A DNA stretch of 64,000 bases from Hymenobacter properus (GTDB taxonomy: Bacteria > Bacteroidota > Bacteroidia > Cytophagales > Hymenobacteraceae). A program made the translations under genes and the position numbers. The DNA lies in the NCBI RefSeq assembly GCF_015694735.1, contig NZ_JADQDP010000002.1, positions 124,001 through 188,000 of the forward strand, written 5' to 3'. Within the stretch, counting starts at the first letter, position 1, and each line of letters starts with the position of its first letter. The notes beneath the pieces are model-generated. The model was not told the DNA's origin and ran no database searches. It was given only the letters and a program-made list of their open reading frames with translations. Below, piece by piece: positions 45,154 through 55,282 of this stretch.

Positions 45154-46548
45154 CTATCGGTTGTCCGTCGACTCCAGCACCTTGCACTGGGCGTACTCCG
45201 GGGCCACTTCCAAATACACCGAGTTGCGGTTCTTGGCAAACCACTCATCCAGGGCTTTGTTGCGCTTCTCGTTGAGGGCAGCGGCGGCAATTTTCTGGTA
45301 GTCCTGCTCCAAGTTGGCCTGGTGGGGCGGGGTGTTCGATTTCAGCCACAGGATGCGCATGGCGTCCTTGCCGTCGTCGGTACGGTAGGGCATGGGCGGG
45401 GTGATGTGGCCCACCTTCATGGTGTCGATAACGAAGAAGATGGCCGGGTCGAGCTTGTCGAGCGGCAGGCGCGAGCCGCCGTCCTGGCGGTTGGCTAGCA
45501 GGCCGCCGTTGGTGCTGCTCTGCTTGTCGGTCGAGTTGTCTTTGGCGGCCTTGGCGAAGCTGATGCTGTCGGACAAAATCTGACGACGCAGGCGCACCAG
45601 TTGCTTGGCTGCGGCGCTGGCATCGGCCGCGCCGGTTTCGGGCTTCAGCAGGATGTGGCGGGTAGCATAGGTATTGCCCTTGCGCTCGATGAACTGAATC
45701 AGGTGGAAACCAAACTGCGACTGCACCACCGGCGACAGCTGCCCCGGCTCCAGCTTCATGGAAGCCGCCTCGTACTCGGGCACCAGCTCGCCGCGCTTAA
45801 AGAAGCCCAGGTAGCCGCCTTCTTTGGCCGAGCCCGGGTCTTCGGAATACTGCTTGGCCAGGGTGGCAAAGTCGGCGCCGGCCAGCACCTGTGCCCGGAT
45901 GTCGTTCAGCTTGGCCATGGCGGCCTGCTTGGCTTTATCATTCACCTGGGCTGGAATCACAATCTGACCCACTTCCACCTCGGTGCTGAAGTAGGGCAGA
46001 CTGTCTTTGGGCACGCGGCTGAAGTACTGAGCCACTTCGCGGGGCGTCACAGCCACCTTGCCTGTGATGGTTTCCTGCATCTTCTGCTGGGTGAGCTGCT
46101 CCTTGATTTGGGGCCGCAGGTCGTCCTTCAGCGCCTTGATGGGCTTGTTGTACTGCTCCTCCAAGCGCTTTTCCGAGCCAATCTGCTGCACGAAGTAGGC
46201 CATGCGGCGGTCTACCTCGTTGTTCACCTGCTTGTCTTCTACCACCACCGAGTCTGTCTCGGCTTTGGCCAGCATCAGCTTGTTGAGCACCAAGCTCTGC
46301 AGAATTTTGCACTTCAAATCGGGCGGCAGCGGCTTGCCGGCCGCGCGGGCCACTTCCTGAGCATAAATCATTTCCACATCAGAGCGGAGCACAATCTGGT
46401 TGTCCACCTTGACCATGATGCCATCGAGCAGCTCCTGCCCCTTGGGCCGGCTGATGCCCAACTGGGCTTTGGAAGCGGGCGCCAGGCCCAGAAGCAACAA
46501 CAGCGTAAGCAGGGCCGACGCCGCAGCGCGATTCACTTTAACAAGCAT
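45154..46548 (-). CDS. Parvulin-type peptidylprolyl isomerase (SurA-like)
   Basis: SurA-like periplasmic chaperones help outer-membrane proteins fold. The 464-residue product has a signal peptide (LLTLLLLLGLAPASKA before QLGIS), an N-terminal SurA_N-like domain (ILDGI-like DGIMVKVDNQIVLRSDVEM), and two rotamase domains: EVGQIVIPAQVNDKAKQAAM to GFHLIQFIERKG, and ATRHILLKPETGAADASAAA to the C-terminus. An adjacent upstream gene encodes a second, larger parvulin protein. The ATG at 46548 begins MLVKVNRAAASALL. It is followed on the same strand by the moxR-type gene. Confidence 0.92.
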   Translation of the reverse strand: MLVKVNRAAASALLTLLLLLGLAPASKAQLGISRPKGQELLDGIMVKVDNQIVLRSDVEMIYAQEVARAAGKPLPPDLKCKILQSLVLNKLMLAKAETDSVVVEDKQVNNEVDRRMAYFVQQIGSEKRLEEQYNKPIKALKDDLRPQIKEQLTQQKMQETITGKVAVTPREVAQYFSRVPKDSLPYFSTEVEVGQIVIPAQVNDKAKQAAMAKLNDIRAQVLAGADFATLAKQYSEDPGSAKEGGYLGFFKRGELVPEYEAASMKLEPGQLSPVVQSQFGFHLIQFIERKGNTYATRHILLKPETGAADASAAAKQLVRLRRQILSDSISFAKAAKDNSTDKQSSTNGGLLANRQDGGSRLPLDKLDPAIFFVIDTMKVGHITPPMPYRTDDGKDAMRILWLKSNTPPHQANLEQDYQKIAAAALNEKRNKALDEWFAKNRNSVYLEVAPEYAQCKVLESTDNR

Positions 46549-46701
46549 AAATTAAATAAGTAAAGTCCGCTGGCCAATCAGCCGGGACCTGAGCCACACC
46601 CACGCTCAACACGTAAATGCACGCACAAATTTCATGATAAATCCGCGGGCGGACAAAAACAAGGAGCCATACCCGGCGGTGAAGGTTGCAGGGCGTAAAA
46701 A

Positions 46702-46761
46702 CAGTTAGCAGTGAACAGTTAACGGGGAGCAGTATCCCCGTTAACTGTTCACTGCTAACTG
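46702..46761. repeat. Palindrome with doubled-unit arms (type B), copy 3
   Basis: Perfect 26-bp arms (46702-46727 and 46736-46761) have an eight-base loop, the tightest palindrome here. Each arm has CAGTTAGCAGTG and then a related AACAGTTAACGGGG. It starts seven bases downstream of the stop of the 775-residue parvulin gene. Confidence 0.9.
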
Positions 46762-46768
46762 GCAATTA

Positions 46769-49096
46769 TTACTTCGTAATGAGCTTGTTTACCTCAGCCT
46801 CATTCACCTTCACGGGGCGGGTGGCGCGCATTTGCGCAATCCACTCTTTCTCGAGGTAGGTCTGGTAGTCGCTGGTGGCTTGGCCGCGGGCTTCGGCCAA
46901 GGTTTTGGGGCCTGCGGGCAGCACCTTGTCGATGGTCACGGCGTAGTAGCGGCCGTCTTTCTGCACGTTGTAGGTGCCGGGGCCCTTGCCCAGCAGGTCG
47001 TCCATCACCTTGTTGTCGCCTTTCTGGAAGATGCGCTGGCTGATTTGCACCGACAGCGGGTTTTGCTCGTTCAGCGCCGATTCGATGGCGGCCGGGTTAG
47101 CGCTTACCAGCGCCACTTGCACCTGGCTTTCGGCGGCGGGCGCCTTGGCCACGGTTTTGCTGATGCGGCGGGCCGAAATGCCCCCGCGCTTGCGCAGGTA
47201 GCTGGCCACTGAGTCGGCGCGGGCACCGGCCAGGCTGGCTTTTTCGCCTTTCTTCACGCGGCCGGTCAGGGTTACGCGCGAAAGGGTGTCCTGCAGCATT
47301 TGCTTAATCAAACCGTCCAGCGCAATGCTGCCGATTTTGGTTTGAACGGCCGTGCCTGGGCGAATGGCAATGGCCTTCGGTACGTTTTTCGTCACTGCGA
47401 AACGGCCGGCTTTCAACTCCTGCTGCGCGCGGGTGAGCAGGGCGGGGGTGGCTGCGCTCACCACGGTGCCCTGCACGCGCTGGTCCCACTGGTACTTGTC
47501 CTGGTTAGCGGCGAAGTACTTCTTCAGGCCAACGGTGTCCTCAATGGCTTTGCTCCACACTTTCTCGTCCATCAACTGGAACAGCAGGATGCCGTCGCGG
47601 TACTCCTTCACCAGCATGCGGTAGTCTTCGTACTTGCTGTCGAGGCTGTTCTTTTCGAAGTCGGTCAGGCTCTGCTCCACGTACTGGTCGTAGAGCTGCT
47701 GCATGGCGAAGCTGGGTTGCGCGCCGGCGCGGGGGCGCTGGTTTTGCTGCGCGTAAGTCAGGAAGTCCTTCACCGTGTAGGGCTTGCCCTTGATGGTGAA
47801 CAGAGCCGAATTGTCGGTCACGGCGTTTTTGGCGGGCTTGCCGGTAGCGGCGGCCGGGGCCACGTACTTGTAGCGGCCGGCTACCAGCGCCGTGTCGGCT
47901 TTGCTGAACACGTAGGTTTTGGCGGCGGGCACCTCCACAAACTGGTCTTCCTGGCGCACGCGCTTCAGGAAGGCGGCTTTGTTCAGCTCCGAGCGCGAAT
48001 CCTTGGCCACTTTGCTTTTCAAGCCGGCTTCGAGGTCGGCAAACTTGGCCAGCGGCTGCTTCTCAATCAGCTTGATAACGTGCCAGCCGTAGGGCGTTTG
48101 CACGGGGGCCGAGAGGTCGCCGGGCTTTTGCAGCTTGAAAGCGGCTTCTTCGAACGAGGGAATCATGCGGCCGGTGCCGAAGGGCGGCAGCTCGCCGCCG
48201 TTAGCGGCCGAGCCGGCATCTTCCGAGAACTGCGCCACGAGCTTGTCCCAGTTTTCGCCCTTTTTCAGGCGGCTGTAAAGCTCGTCAATCTTCTTTTTGG
48301 CGGTGATGGAGTCGGCCTTGGGCGCGTTGGCATTGGCCCGCACCATGAGGTGAGCTACCTTGATTTCGCCCTGCGCCGCGCGCTTGTCGTTCACCTTGAT
48401 GAGGTGGTAGCCGAAGCGCGTGCGGACCGGCTGCGACACCTGCCCCACCGGCGTCTTATACGCCACCGACTCGAAGGGATATACCATCTGCATGGCCGTG
48501 AAGTAGCCCAGCTTGCCGCCGTTTTCCTTGGCCGAAGGGTCTTCGCTGTTGGCGCGGGCCAGCTGGCCGAAGTCCTCGCCGGCCAGGGCTTGCTGGCGCA
48601 GCTTGGTGATTTTCTGGTAGGCGGCCAGCGTGTCCTGCGGGGTGGCATCGGGGGCTACGCGGATGAGGATGTGCGAGGCGTTCACCTCCTGGCTCATGCG
48701 GTCGTAGGCTTCGCGCACCAGCTGGTCGGTCACGCTCTTCTCGGTGAGGTAGGGCTGGGCCAGCTGCTGGCGGTAGCCCTCCAGCTCGCGCTTAAAGGCT
48801 TGAGTGGTATCGAGGCCGCGCTGCTCGGCTTCCAGCACCTTCAGGCGGAAGTTGGTGTAGAGGTCGAGGTAGTCGGTCACGCTTTGGCGCGTGCCGTAGT
48901 CGGGGGCCGAGCTGTTGTTTTTGCGGTACACGTAGGCAAACTCGTTGGCCGGCACGGGGTAGGTCCCCAGCGTTTCGACCACGGGGCCGGTGGCGGGGGT
49001 AGAAGCCGCAGTGGCCGTAGCCGCCGGTTTGGAAGTCTGGCAACCAGCCAGCAACGTCACGACGGCCGCGCCGGCGTACAGAATGCGTTTGTGCAT
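46769..49096 (-). CDS. Lipoprotein with two parvulin-type PPIase domains
   Basis: This large lipoprotein has 775 residues. The signal (MHKRILYAGAAVVTLLAGC) is followed by a Thr/Ala-rich spacer and two rotamase domains: ASHILIRVAPDATPQDTLAA to GYHLIKVNDKRAAQ (about 140-255), and KVAHLMVRANANAPKADSIT to YGWHVIKLIEKQ (about 265-370). The C-terminal half is a helical region of unknown fold. It is likely anchored in the outer or inner membrane and helps envelope proteins fold, with the SurA-like product encoded next. The ATG at 49096 starts the lipoprotein signal. It has no symbol because the domain architecture differs from PpiD. Confidence 0.88.
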   Translation of the reverse strand: MHKRILYAGAAVVTLLAGCQTSKPAATATAASTPATGPVVETLGTYPVPANEFAYVYRKNNSSAPDYGTRQSVTDYLDLYTNFRLKVLEAEQRGLDTTQAFKRELEGYRQQLAQPYLTEKSVTDQLVREAYDRMSQEVNASHILIRVAPDATPQDTLAAYQKITKLRQQALAGEDFGQLARANSEDPSAKENGGKLGYFTAMQMVYPFESVAYKTPVGQVSQPVRTRFGYHLIKVNDKRAAQGEIKVAHLMVRANANAPKADSITAKKKIDELYSRLKKGENWDKLVAQFSEDAGSAANGGELPPFGTGRMIPSFEEAAFKLQKPGDLSAPVQTPYGWHVIKLIEKQPLAKFADLEAGLKSKVAKDSRSELNKAAFLKRVRQEDQFVEVPAAKTYVFSKADTALVAGRYKYVAPAAATGKPAKNAVTDNSALFTIKGKPYTVKDFLTYAQQNQRPRAGAQPSFAMQQLYDQYVEQSLTDFEKNSLDSKYEDYRMLVKEYRDGILLFQLMDEKVWSKAIEDTVGLKKYFAANQDKYQWDQRVQGTVVSAATPALLTRAQQELKAGRFAVTKNVPKAIAIRPGTAVQTKIGSIALDGLIKQMLQDTLSRVTLTGRVKKGEKASLAGARADSVASYLRKRGGISARRISKTVAKAPAAESQVQVALVSANPAAIESALNEQNPLSVQISQRIFQKGDNKVMDDLLGKGPGTYNVQKDGRYYAVTIDKVLPAGPKTLAEARGQATSDYQTYLEKEWIAQMRATRPVKVNEAEVNKLITK

Positions 49097-49228
49097 ATAA
49101 AAAGCTAGAGAAAACAAGAATTGCGGCCGGGAAGAAGTGAGCCGCGTGGGCATAAAATTACCGGTGCGAAATTAACCAATTTCCGGACGGAAAGAAAGAC
49201 GAGGCCAACTGATAGCCAATACCAAATA

Positions 49229-49343
49229 GAACGTCATGCTGCCCGCAGCCGAAGCATCTTGCTTGAGGTAGTAATCAGCACCGTTTTATCGATTGATTTA
49301 CTATCACAAGCGAGATGCTTCGGCTGCGCGCAGCATGACGTTC
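49229..49343. repeat. Long palindrome, family A, copy 6
   Basis: Arms of 37 bp (49229-49265 and 49307-49343) match at 35 positions. The core is shifted toward GTCATGCTGCCCGCAGCC. The 41-base loop is longer than in the other copies. It lies between the RsbW-like gene and the parvulin lipoprotein gene. Confidence 0.88.
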
Positions 49344-49367
49344 TTGAGGATATTTGGCCTATTAGGC

Positions 49368-49781
49368 CTAAGCCAAGTGCTTGCTCAGGTGGCACACCGT
49401 GTGGTTGCCGCGGGTAAAAAATTCCACGCGGTCCATCAGACGGTTCACCAGGGCCATGCCCATGCCACCCTTGCGGCCCTCTTTGATGTAGGCGCGCAGG
49501 TCGGGCGACTGGTGGGCGCCGGGCAGGAAAATGGTATCGCCGTGGTCGGCAATTTCTACGTTCAACTCGTGCTGGGCCACGGCCAGCTCCAGGTCCAGAA
49601 ACTGGGTTTCGTCCTCCCCATTGGCGTGGATGATGAAATTGGCCACCACCTCATCGATGGCCAGCACCACTTGGTTGATGGTGATTTCGGGGAGGTCGAG
49701 CCCCATGAGGTAAGTCCGCACGAAATCCCGCACCTCTTGGAGGTGGCTGCGGGAGCAAGCAATGCGGAGGGAGGATTTCAC
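49368..49781 (-). CDS. Anti-sigma-factor-type serine kinase (RsbW-like HATPase)
   Basis: RsbW-type kinases sequester a partner (often a sigma factor) and phosphorylate a STAS antagonist. The 137-residue product has the GHKL ATP-binding elements: VVLAIDEVVANFIIHANGED (N box), EIADHGDTIFLPGAHQSPDL (G1-like) and KEGRKGGMGMALVNRLMDRV (G2 box). The start is GTG 49781 (KSSLRIACSRSHLQEVRDF). It is the third gene of a same-strand module: PP2C phosphatase (52335), STAS protein (50217), then this kinase, with a type B palindrome between the last two. The partner it controls is not encoded beside it. Confidence 0.9.
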   Translation of the reverse strand: MKSSLRIACSRSHLQEVRDFVRTYLMGLDLPEITINQVVLAIDEVVANFIIHANGEDETQFLDLELAVAQHELNVEIADHGDTIFLPGAHQSPDLRAYIKEGRKGGMGMALVNRLMDRVEFFTRGNHTVCHLSKHLA

Positions 49782-49790
49782 TTGGGAAGG

Positions 49791-49879
49791 GTTGAATGTT
49801 GAGGGTTGAATGCTGAGTGAGTAGATGTGCGGAGTATGGACAAGCCTAACAACTCAACAATCAACCCTCAACACTCAAA
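49791..49879. repeat. Palindrome with doubled-unit arms (type B), copy 4
   Basis: Arms of 28 bp (49791-49818 and 49852-49879) match at 24 positions. Each contains the unit GTTGAATGTTGAGGGTTGA with a second related unit. It lies between the STAS and RsbW-like genes, within the likely transcript. Confidence 0.85.
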
Positions 49880-49887
49880 ACTGAATA

Positions 49888-50217
49888 TCAGGCGGCTTCG
49901 GCTTCGGCGGCGCTGGGCACGATGGTCATCAGCGCATCCAGGCCCAGGATTTCGAACACGTTGAACACTTTCTCCTGCATGTTGAAGAACACCAGCTTCA
50001 CGTTGGCGTCCTGGAAACGCTGCAGGTGCGAGATGAACACGCCCAAGCCAGCGGAGGAGATATAGCTGAGCTTGGCGCAGTCGACGAGCACCTTACGGTA
50101 GTTCAGAATATCGGGCTTAGCCAGCTCAGTGTCAAGCACAATGGCGGAGCTGGCGTCCAGCTCGCCGTCGAGCAGGAGGGTAAGCGTATCGGCGGAGGGT
50201 TGAGCAGTTACTTTCAT
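49888..50217 (-). CDS. STAS domain anti-sigma factor antagonist
   Basis: This 109-residue single-domain STAS protein is of the RsbV/SpoIIAA type. It has the N-terminal strand MKVTAQPSADTLTLLLDGEL, DASSAIVLDTELAKP, then the conserved loop VDCAKLSYISSAGLGVFISH, in which the second Ser of SSAG is the expected phosphorylation site, and QRFQDANVKLVFFNMQEKVF. When dephosphorylated, such proteins bind and titrate their RsbW-type kinase. It starts 15 bases after the phosphatase gene ends. The ATG is at 50217. A palindrome separates it from the kinase gene. Confidence 0.92.
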   Translation of the reverse strand: MKVTAQPSADTLTLLLDGELDASSAIVLDTELAKPDILNYRKVLVDCAKLSYISSAGLGVFISHLQRFQDANVKLVFFNMQEKVFNVFEILGLDALMTIVPSAAEAEAA

Positions 50218-50232
50218 AGTGAGGTCGATACG

Positions 50233-52335
50233 TTAGGCCAACGGCAGGGGTTGGGCCGACTTGAATTTAATGACGAGCAGCGTCTGGTCGTCGTGAATCG
50301 GATGGCCGTGGGTGAAGCTGTTGAGGTCGTCGAGGATGAAGTTTTTGATTTCTTCGGCTTCCTGAAAATAGCTTTCCTCGAGGCGCAGCTTCAGCCGGTC
50401 TTCGCCGTACTCCTCGGTGCCGTCGCCGCCGCGGGCTTCCACAATGCCGTCGGTGTAAATCACCATCACGTCGCCGGGGCTGTAGTCGTAAAACTGATTC
50501 TTGATGTGCTTCTCGTAGCTCTCGTTGCGGATGATGCCGAGGCCGAGACCCTGCGACTCGAAATAGAATACCTCCTCGCGCAGCGCGTGGTAGTAGAGCG
50601 TGTGGCAATGCCCGGCGCGGGCAAAGACAAAGCCGCCCTGCTCATAATCAATGATGTAGAGCGAAGACGTGATGAACGAGGACTTTTCGAGGCAGTGGGT
50701 GAGGGCCGTGTTGGCCTGGGCCATGAACTTGCTGGGCACCGGGAATTTGTCGCGCTCGTTCTTAGCCAGCGGGTTTTCCTGCATCAGCGAGTGGAAAATC
50801 CCCTTCATCTGGGCCATGTGGAAGGCGGCGGTCACGCCCTTGCCGCTCACGTCGCCGATGATGACGGCTAGGCGTCGGCCCTGCAAGTGTAGGAAGTCGT
50901 AGAAGTCGCCGCCCACCTCTTTGGCCGCCAGCGAGTGAGAGCTGATGTCGAACCAGTTGTCAGTAGGTAGGTTCTTGGGAATGAGGCTGTCCTGCACCTG
51001 CGAGGCAATTTTCAGCTCTTCCTGGGTGCGCTGGTTGGCCAGCGAGGTGCGCACCAGCTCCAGGTTTTCGATGCTGAGAACGGCTTGGCTGGTGAAGGTT
51101 TGCAGAATGCTGAGGTCTTCGCGGTCGAAGGTGTGCGGCTCTGTTTTCAGCAGGTAGAGCATGCCGTAGTTGAAGTGCAGGCCGCGCAAAGGCAGCTGCA
51201 GCAGCGAGCGGTAGAGCTGCGCGGGACCTTCGAAGCCCGCGCGGGTGTGCAGGTCGTTGGTGATGTGCTCGCCCTCGGGCAGCTCATGGCCCTGCAGGCG
51301 GGGGCGCATGGCATCGGCCTGGGCCTGGGTGAAGTTGTAATACTGCGTGGCGTCGGCCGCGTCGATGCCGGCGTGGACGGGGTCGAGGTCGAGCCAGGCA
51401 GCGTCGGCCTGCGCCGTTTGCACCGCCGACTCTAGCAGAATGCGGTACACCTCGGTGGTGGTTTGGCCGCGCTGGATAATCTGAGTGAGGCGCTGCAGGC
51501 GCAGGATTTCGTTGCGCCGCTGCTCGATGACGTCGGCAATGGGCATGTTGAAAAACGTGACCAGCAGGCCCATCAGCGCATAAAATGCTGAGAAAAAGGC
51601 CGTGAGCAGCAAAAAGGCGTACTGCGGCTGCGGGGCAATGAGCTGCGGGTCGACCTGCGTGACCCGGAAGTATTGCACAAAGACCAACAAGCTGAACAAC
51701 AGTCCCGCCTGAAAGGCCACCGCCCGCCACTTCTCGCGCTGGCTGAGGTAGGCTACCCATTTCTGGTGCCCGCTCAGGTACACACCGAATAAGCCCAGCC
51801 CCGCCATGAGGGGGTAAGTCAGATAATTGGGCGGGTTCACGCCTACCAGCCGGAACAATAGCGTGGCGCCTAGCAACACCTCAAAAATGGTCCACTCGCG
51901 CTGCAGGCGGGGTGTAGAGCGGAAGAGCACCAGCGCCCGCCACGCATAATTGGTGCGAGCCAGGAAAATGACGAACAGCGCCAGGTTGACCGTGTAAACA
52001 CTCGTGAACAGGATGCTGGCCTTGCCCGCGCCGGCGTCGGGTTCGAGCAGGCGCTCAAACAAATGCAGGCCGATGCAGACCAACGCCAGCAGGCCCGGCC
52101 CCAGCAGCAACTGCTTCAGCAGCCGCACAAAGGCCTGGCCCTGCAGGGGCGAGCGGTGGTAGCGGTAGAGCAAAAACACGCCTAGCACGAACGCGCCTTG
52201 CGCGAGCTGCGTGGCCCACTGCGGCCACACGCCCAGCCACGACCCGGCTCCCGAGTGGCTCAGGGCACTCAGCAGCAGCAGCAGCCAGCTCAGGGCTGTC
52301 AGCGGCAATAAAATGGAGCGTAAGCGTTGAGGCAC
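50233..52335 (-). CDS. Membrane GAF-PP2C serine phosphatase (RsbU/SpoIIE-like)
   Basis: This 700-residue protein has seven or eight N-terminal hydrophobic helices (to about residue 270), a short coiled linker, a GAF-like domain (about 290-440) and a C-terminal SpoIIE-type PP2C domain with metal-binding motifs EVGGDFYDF, IIGDVSGKGVTAAF and HDDQTLLVIKF. It should dephosphorylate the STAS antagonist encoded next, relieving the RsbW-like kinase. The polytopic membrane part, rather than a periplasmic sensor domain, could detect a membrane property. The start is GTG 52335 (PQRLRSILLPLTALSW). A CTG-repeat codes for a run of leucines in the first helix. Confidence 0.92.
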   Translation of the reverse strand: MPQRLRSILLPLTALSWLLLLLSALSHSGAGSWLGVWPQWATQLAQGAFVLGVFLLYRYHRSPLQGQAFVRLLKQLLLGPGLLALVCIGLHLFERLLEPDAGAGKASILFTSVYTVNLALFVIFLARTNYAWRALVLFRSTPRLQREWTIFEVLLGATLLFRLVGVNPPNYLTYPLMAGLGLFGVYLSGHQKWVAYLSQREKWRAVAFQAGLLFSLLVFVQYFRVTQVDPQLIAPQPQYAFLLLTAFFSAFYALMGLLVTFFNMPIADVIEQRRNEILRLQRLTQIIQRGQTTTEVYRILLESAVQTAQADAAWLDLDPVHAGIDAADATQYYNFTQAQADAMRPRLQGHELPEGEHITNDLHTRAGFEGPAQLYRSLLQLPLRGLHFNYGMLYLLKTEPHTFDREDLSILQTFTSQAVLSIENLELVRTSLANQRTQEELKIASQVQDSLIPKNLPTDNWFDISSHSLAAKEVGGDFYDFLHLQGRRLAVIIGDVSGKGVTAAFHMAQMKGIFHSLMQENPLAKNERDKFPVPSKFMAQANTALTHCLEKSSFITSSLYIIDYEQGGFVFARAGHCHTLYYHALREEVFYFESQGLGLGIIRNESYEKHIKNQFYDYSPGDVMVIYTDGIVEARGGDGTEEYGEDRLKLRLEESYFQEAEEIKNFILDDLNSFTHGHPIHDDQTLLVIKFKSAQPLPLA

Positions 52336-52451
52336 AGACAGAAACTAGGAATAACACAAGCCCACCAGCCTCTTGCGCCTTGGAGGGCGCTCAACCGGCT
52401 TGCAAGATACAATCGCAGGGGCAAAATAGGGCTTCGCCGAAAGACCATACG

Positions 52452-52489
52452 CAAGAAGCCCCACCAGCGTAGACCAGCGGGGCTTCTTG
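52452..52489 (-). terminator. Terminator of guaB
   Basis: CAAGAAGCCCC and its complement GGGGCTTCTTG have a 16-base loop with an inner CCAGC repeat. It lies 26 bases beyond the guaB stop codon on the minus strand. The T-run is weak. Confidence 0.75.
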
Positions 52490-52515
52490 AATGTCAGCAG
52501 GCTAAAAATGTTTAA

Positions 52516-54169
<1,654 letters not shown>

Positions 54170-54250
54170 GTGTTTTGCCTAATGAAACCTTAACCAAACA
54201 ATTCGCCGCGTCGGGCCGTCTTAGCAGCTCCCATTTCAAATCAACCAAAC

Positions 54251-55102
54251 ATGCCTGATTCCACCAACCAAACCTGGTTTATCACCGGCGCCTCGTCCGG
54301 TTTTGGCGAAGCACTGGCCGATTATGTGCTCGAAAAAGGTGGCCGCGTGGCCGCCACTTTTCGCAAGCCCGAGCAAGCCGATGCCTTCACCCAAAAGGCC
54401 GACGGCCGCACCCTCGGCCTGGTGTGCGACGTGACCGACGAAGCCGCTGTGAAAAAAGCTATTACCGACGCTATTGCAAAGTTCAACCAGCTTGACGTTG
54501 TCGTAAACAATGCGGGCTACGGCTCTATGGGCAGCATTGAAGAAGTGCCGGCCGAGGAAGTGCAGCGCCAGTTCGACGTGAACGTATTTGGGGCGCTGCA
54601 CGTGCTGCGGGCGGTGCTGCCGCAGCTACGCAAGCAGCGGAGCGGCCATGTGCTGAACATCACCAGCATCGGCGGGCTGAAAACGTTCCCCGGCGTGGGC
54701 ATCTACAATGCCTCAAAGTTTGCTCTCGAAGCCATTGGCGAGAGCCTGAGCCAGCAGGTGGCCCCGCTCGGCATCAAGGTGACGAACATTGAGCCCAGTG
54801 GCTTCCGCACCAAGTGGGCGGGCGAGTCGGCCACTATTGCCAACACCAAAATTGCTGATTACGAGGCCACGGTGGGCGAAAACCTGCGCGGCATTCAGGG
54901 ATACAGCGGCCGCCAGCCCGGCGACCCCGTGCGCGCCGCCAAAGCCATGTACGATGTGGTACAGCTGGAGAATCCGCCGCTTCACCTGCCCCTGGGCAAA
55001 GCCGCCGTGAAAGGCGCCCGCGAGAAGTTTGCGGCCATCAGCAAAGAGCTGGAGCAATACGCCGAAGTAGGCGATGCCGCTGACTTTCCGGCAGGAGAGT
55101 AG
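54251..55102 (+). CDS. SDR family NAD(P)-dependent oxidoreductase
   Basis: This 283-residue short-chain dehydrogenase has the nucleotide-binding glycine motif TGASSGFGEA near residue 13, VVVNNAGYGSMGSIEE, the catalytic Ser in ITSIGG and the catalytic pair YNASK. The loop after it (PSGFRTKWAGESATI) is typical of classical SDRs resembling the YqjQ or oxidoreductase DltE-like group. The substrate is unknown. The ATG at 54251 gives MPDSTNQTWFITGASSG. It stands alone, flanked by family A palindromes on both sides. Confidence 0.93.
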   Translation: MPDSTNQTWFITGASSGFGEALADYVLEKGGRVAATFRKPEQADAFTQKADGRTLGLVCDVTDEAAVKKAITDAIAKFNQLDVVVNNAGYGSMGSIEEVPAEEVQRQFDVNVFGALHVLRAVLPQLRKQRSGHVLNITSIGGLKTFPGVGIYNASKFALEAIGESLSQQVAPLGIKVTNIEPSGFRTKWAGESATIANTKIADYEATVGENLRGIQGYSGRQPGDPVRAAKAMYDVVQLENPPLHLPLGKAAVKGAREKFAAISKELEQYAEVGDAADFPAGE

Positions 55103-55144
55103 ACTTGGGCGGTCAGCTTCGGTTTGCCGGAGTTGCCGACACAG

Positions 55145-55239
55145 AACGTCATGCTGAGCGTAGCCGAAGCATCTCTACCGCGCAAGTAATTTGATTAGCG
55201 TGGTGGTAGAGATGCTTCGGCTACGCTCAGCATGACGTT
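55145..55239. repeat. Long palindrome, family A, copy 8
   Basis: Perfect 35-bp arms (55145-55179 and 55205-55239) have the core GTCATGCTGAGCGTAGCC then GAAGCATCTCTACC, close to copy 1. It lies between the SDR gene and the FRG-domain gene. Confidence 0.9.
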
Positions 55240-55282
55240 TTTTTAACCTGGGCTTGCCTTCTGCCCAGTGTATCTTCGCCCC

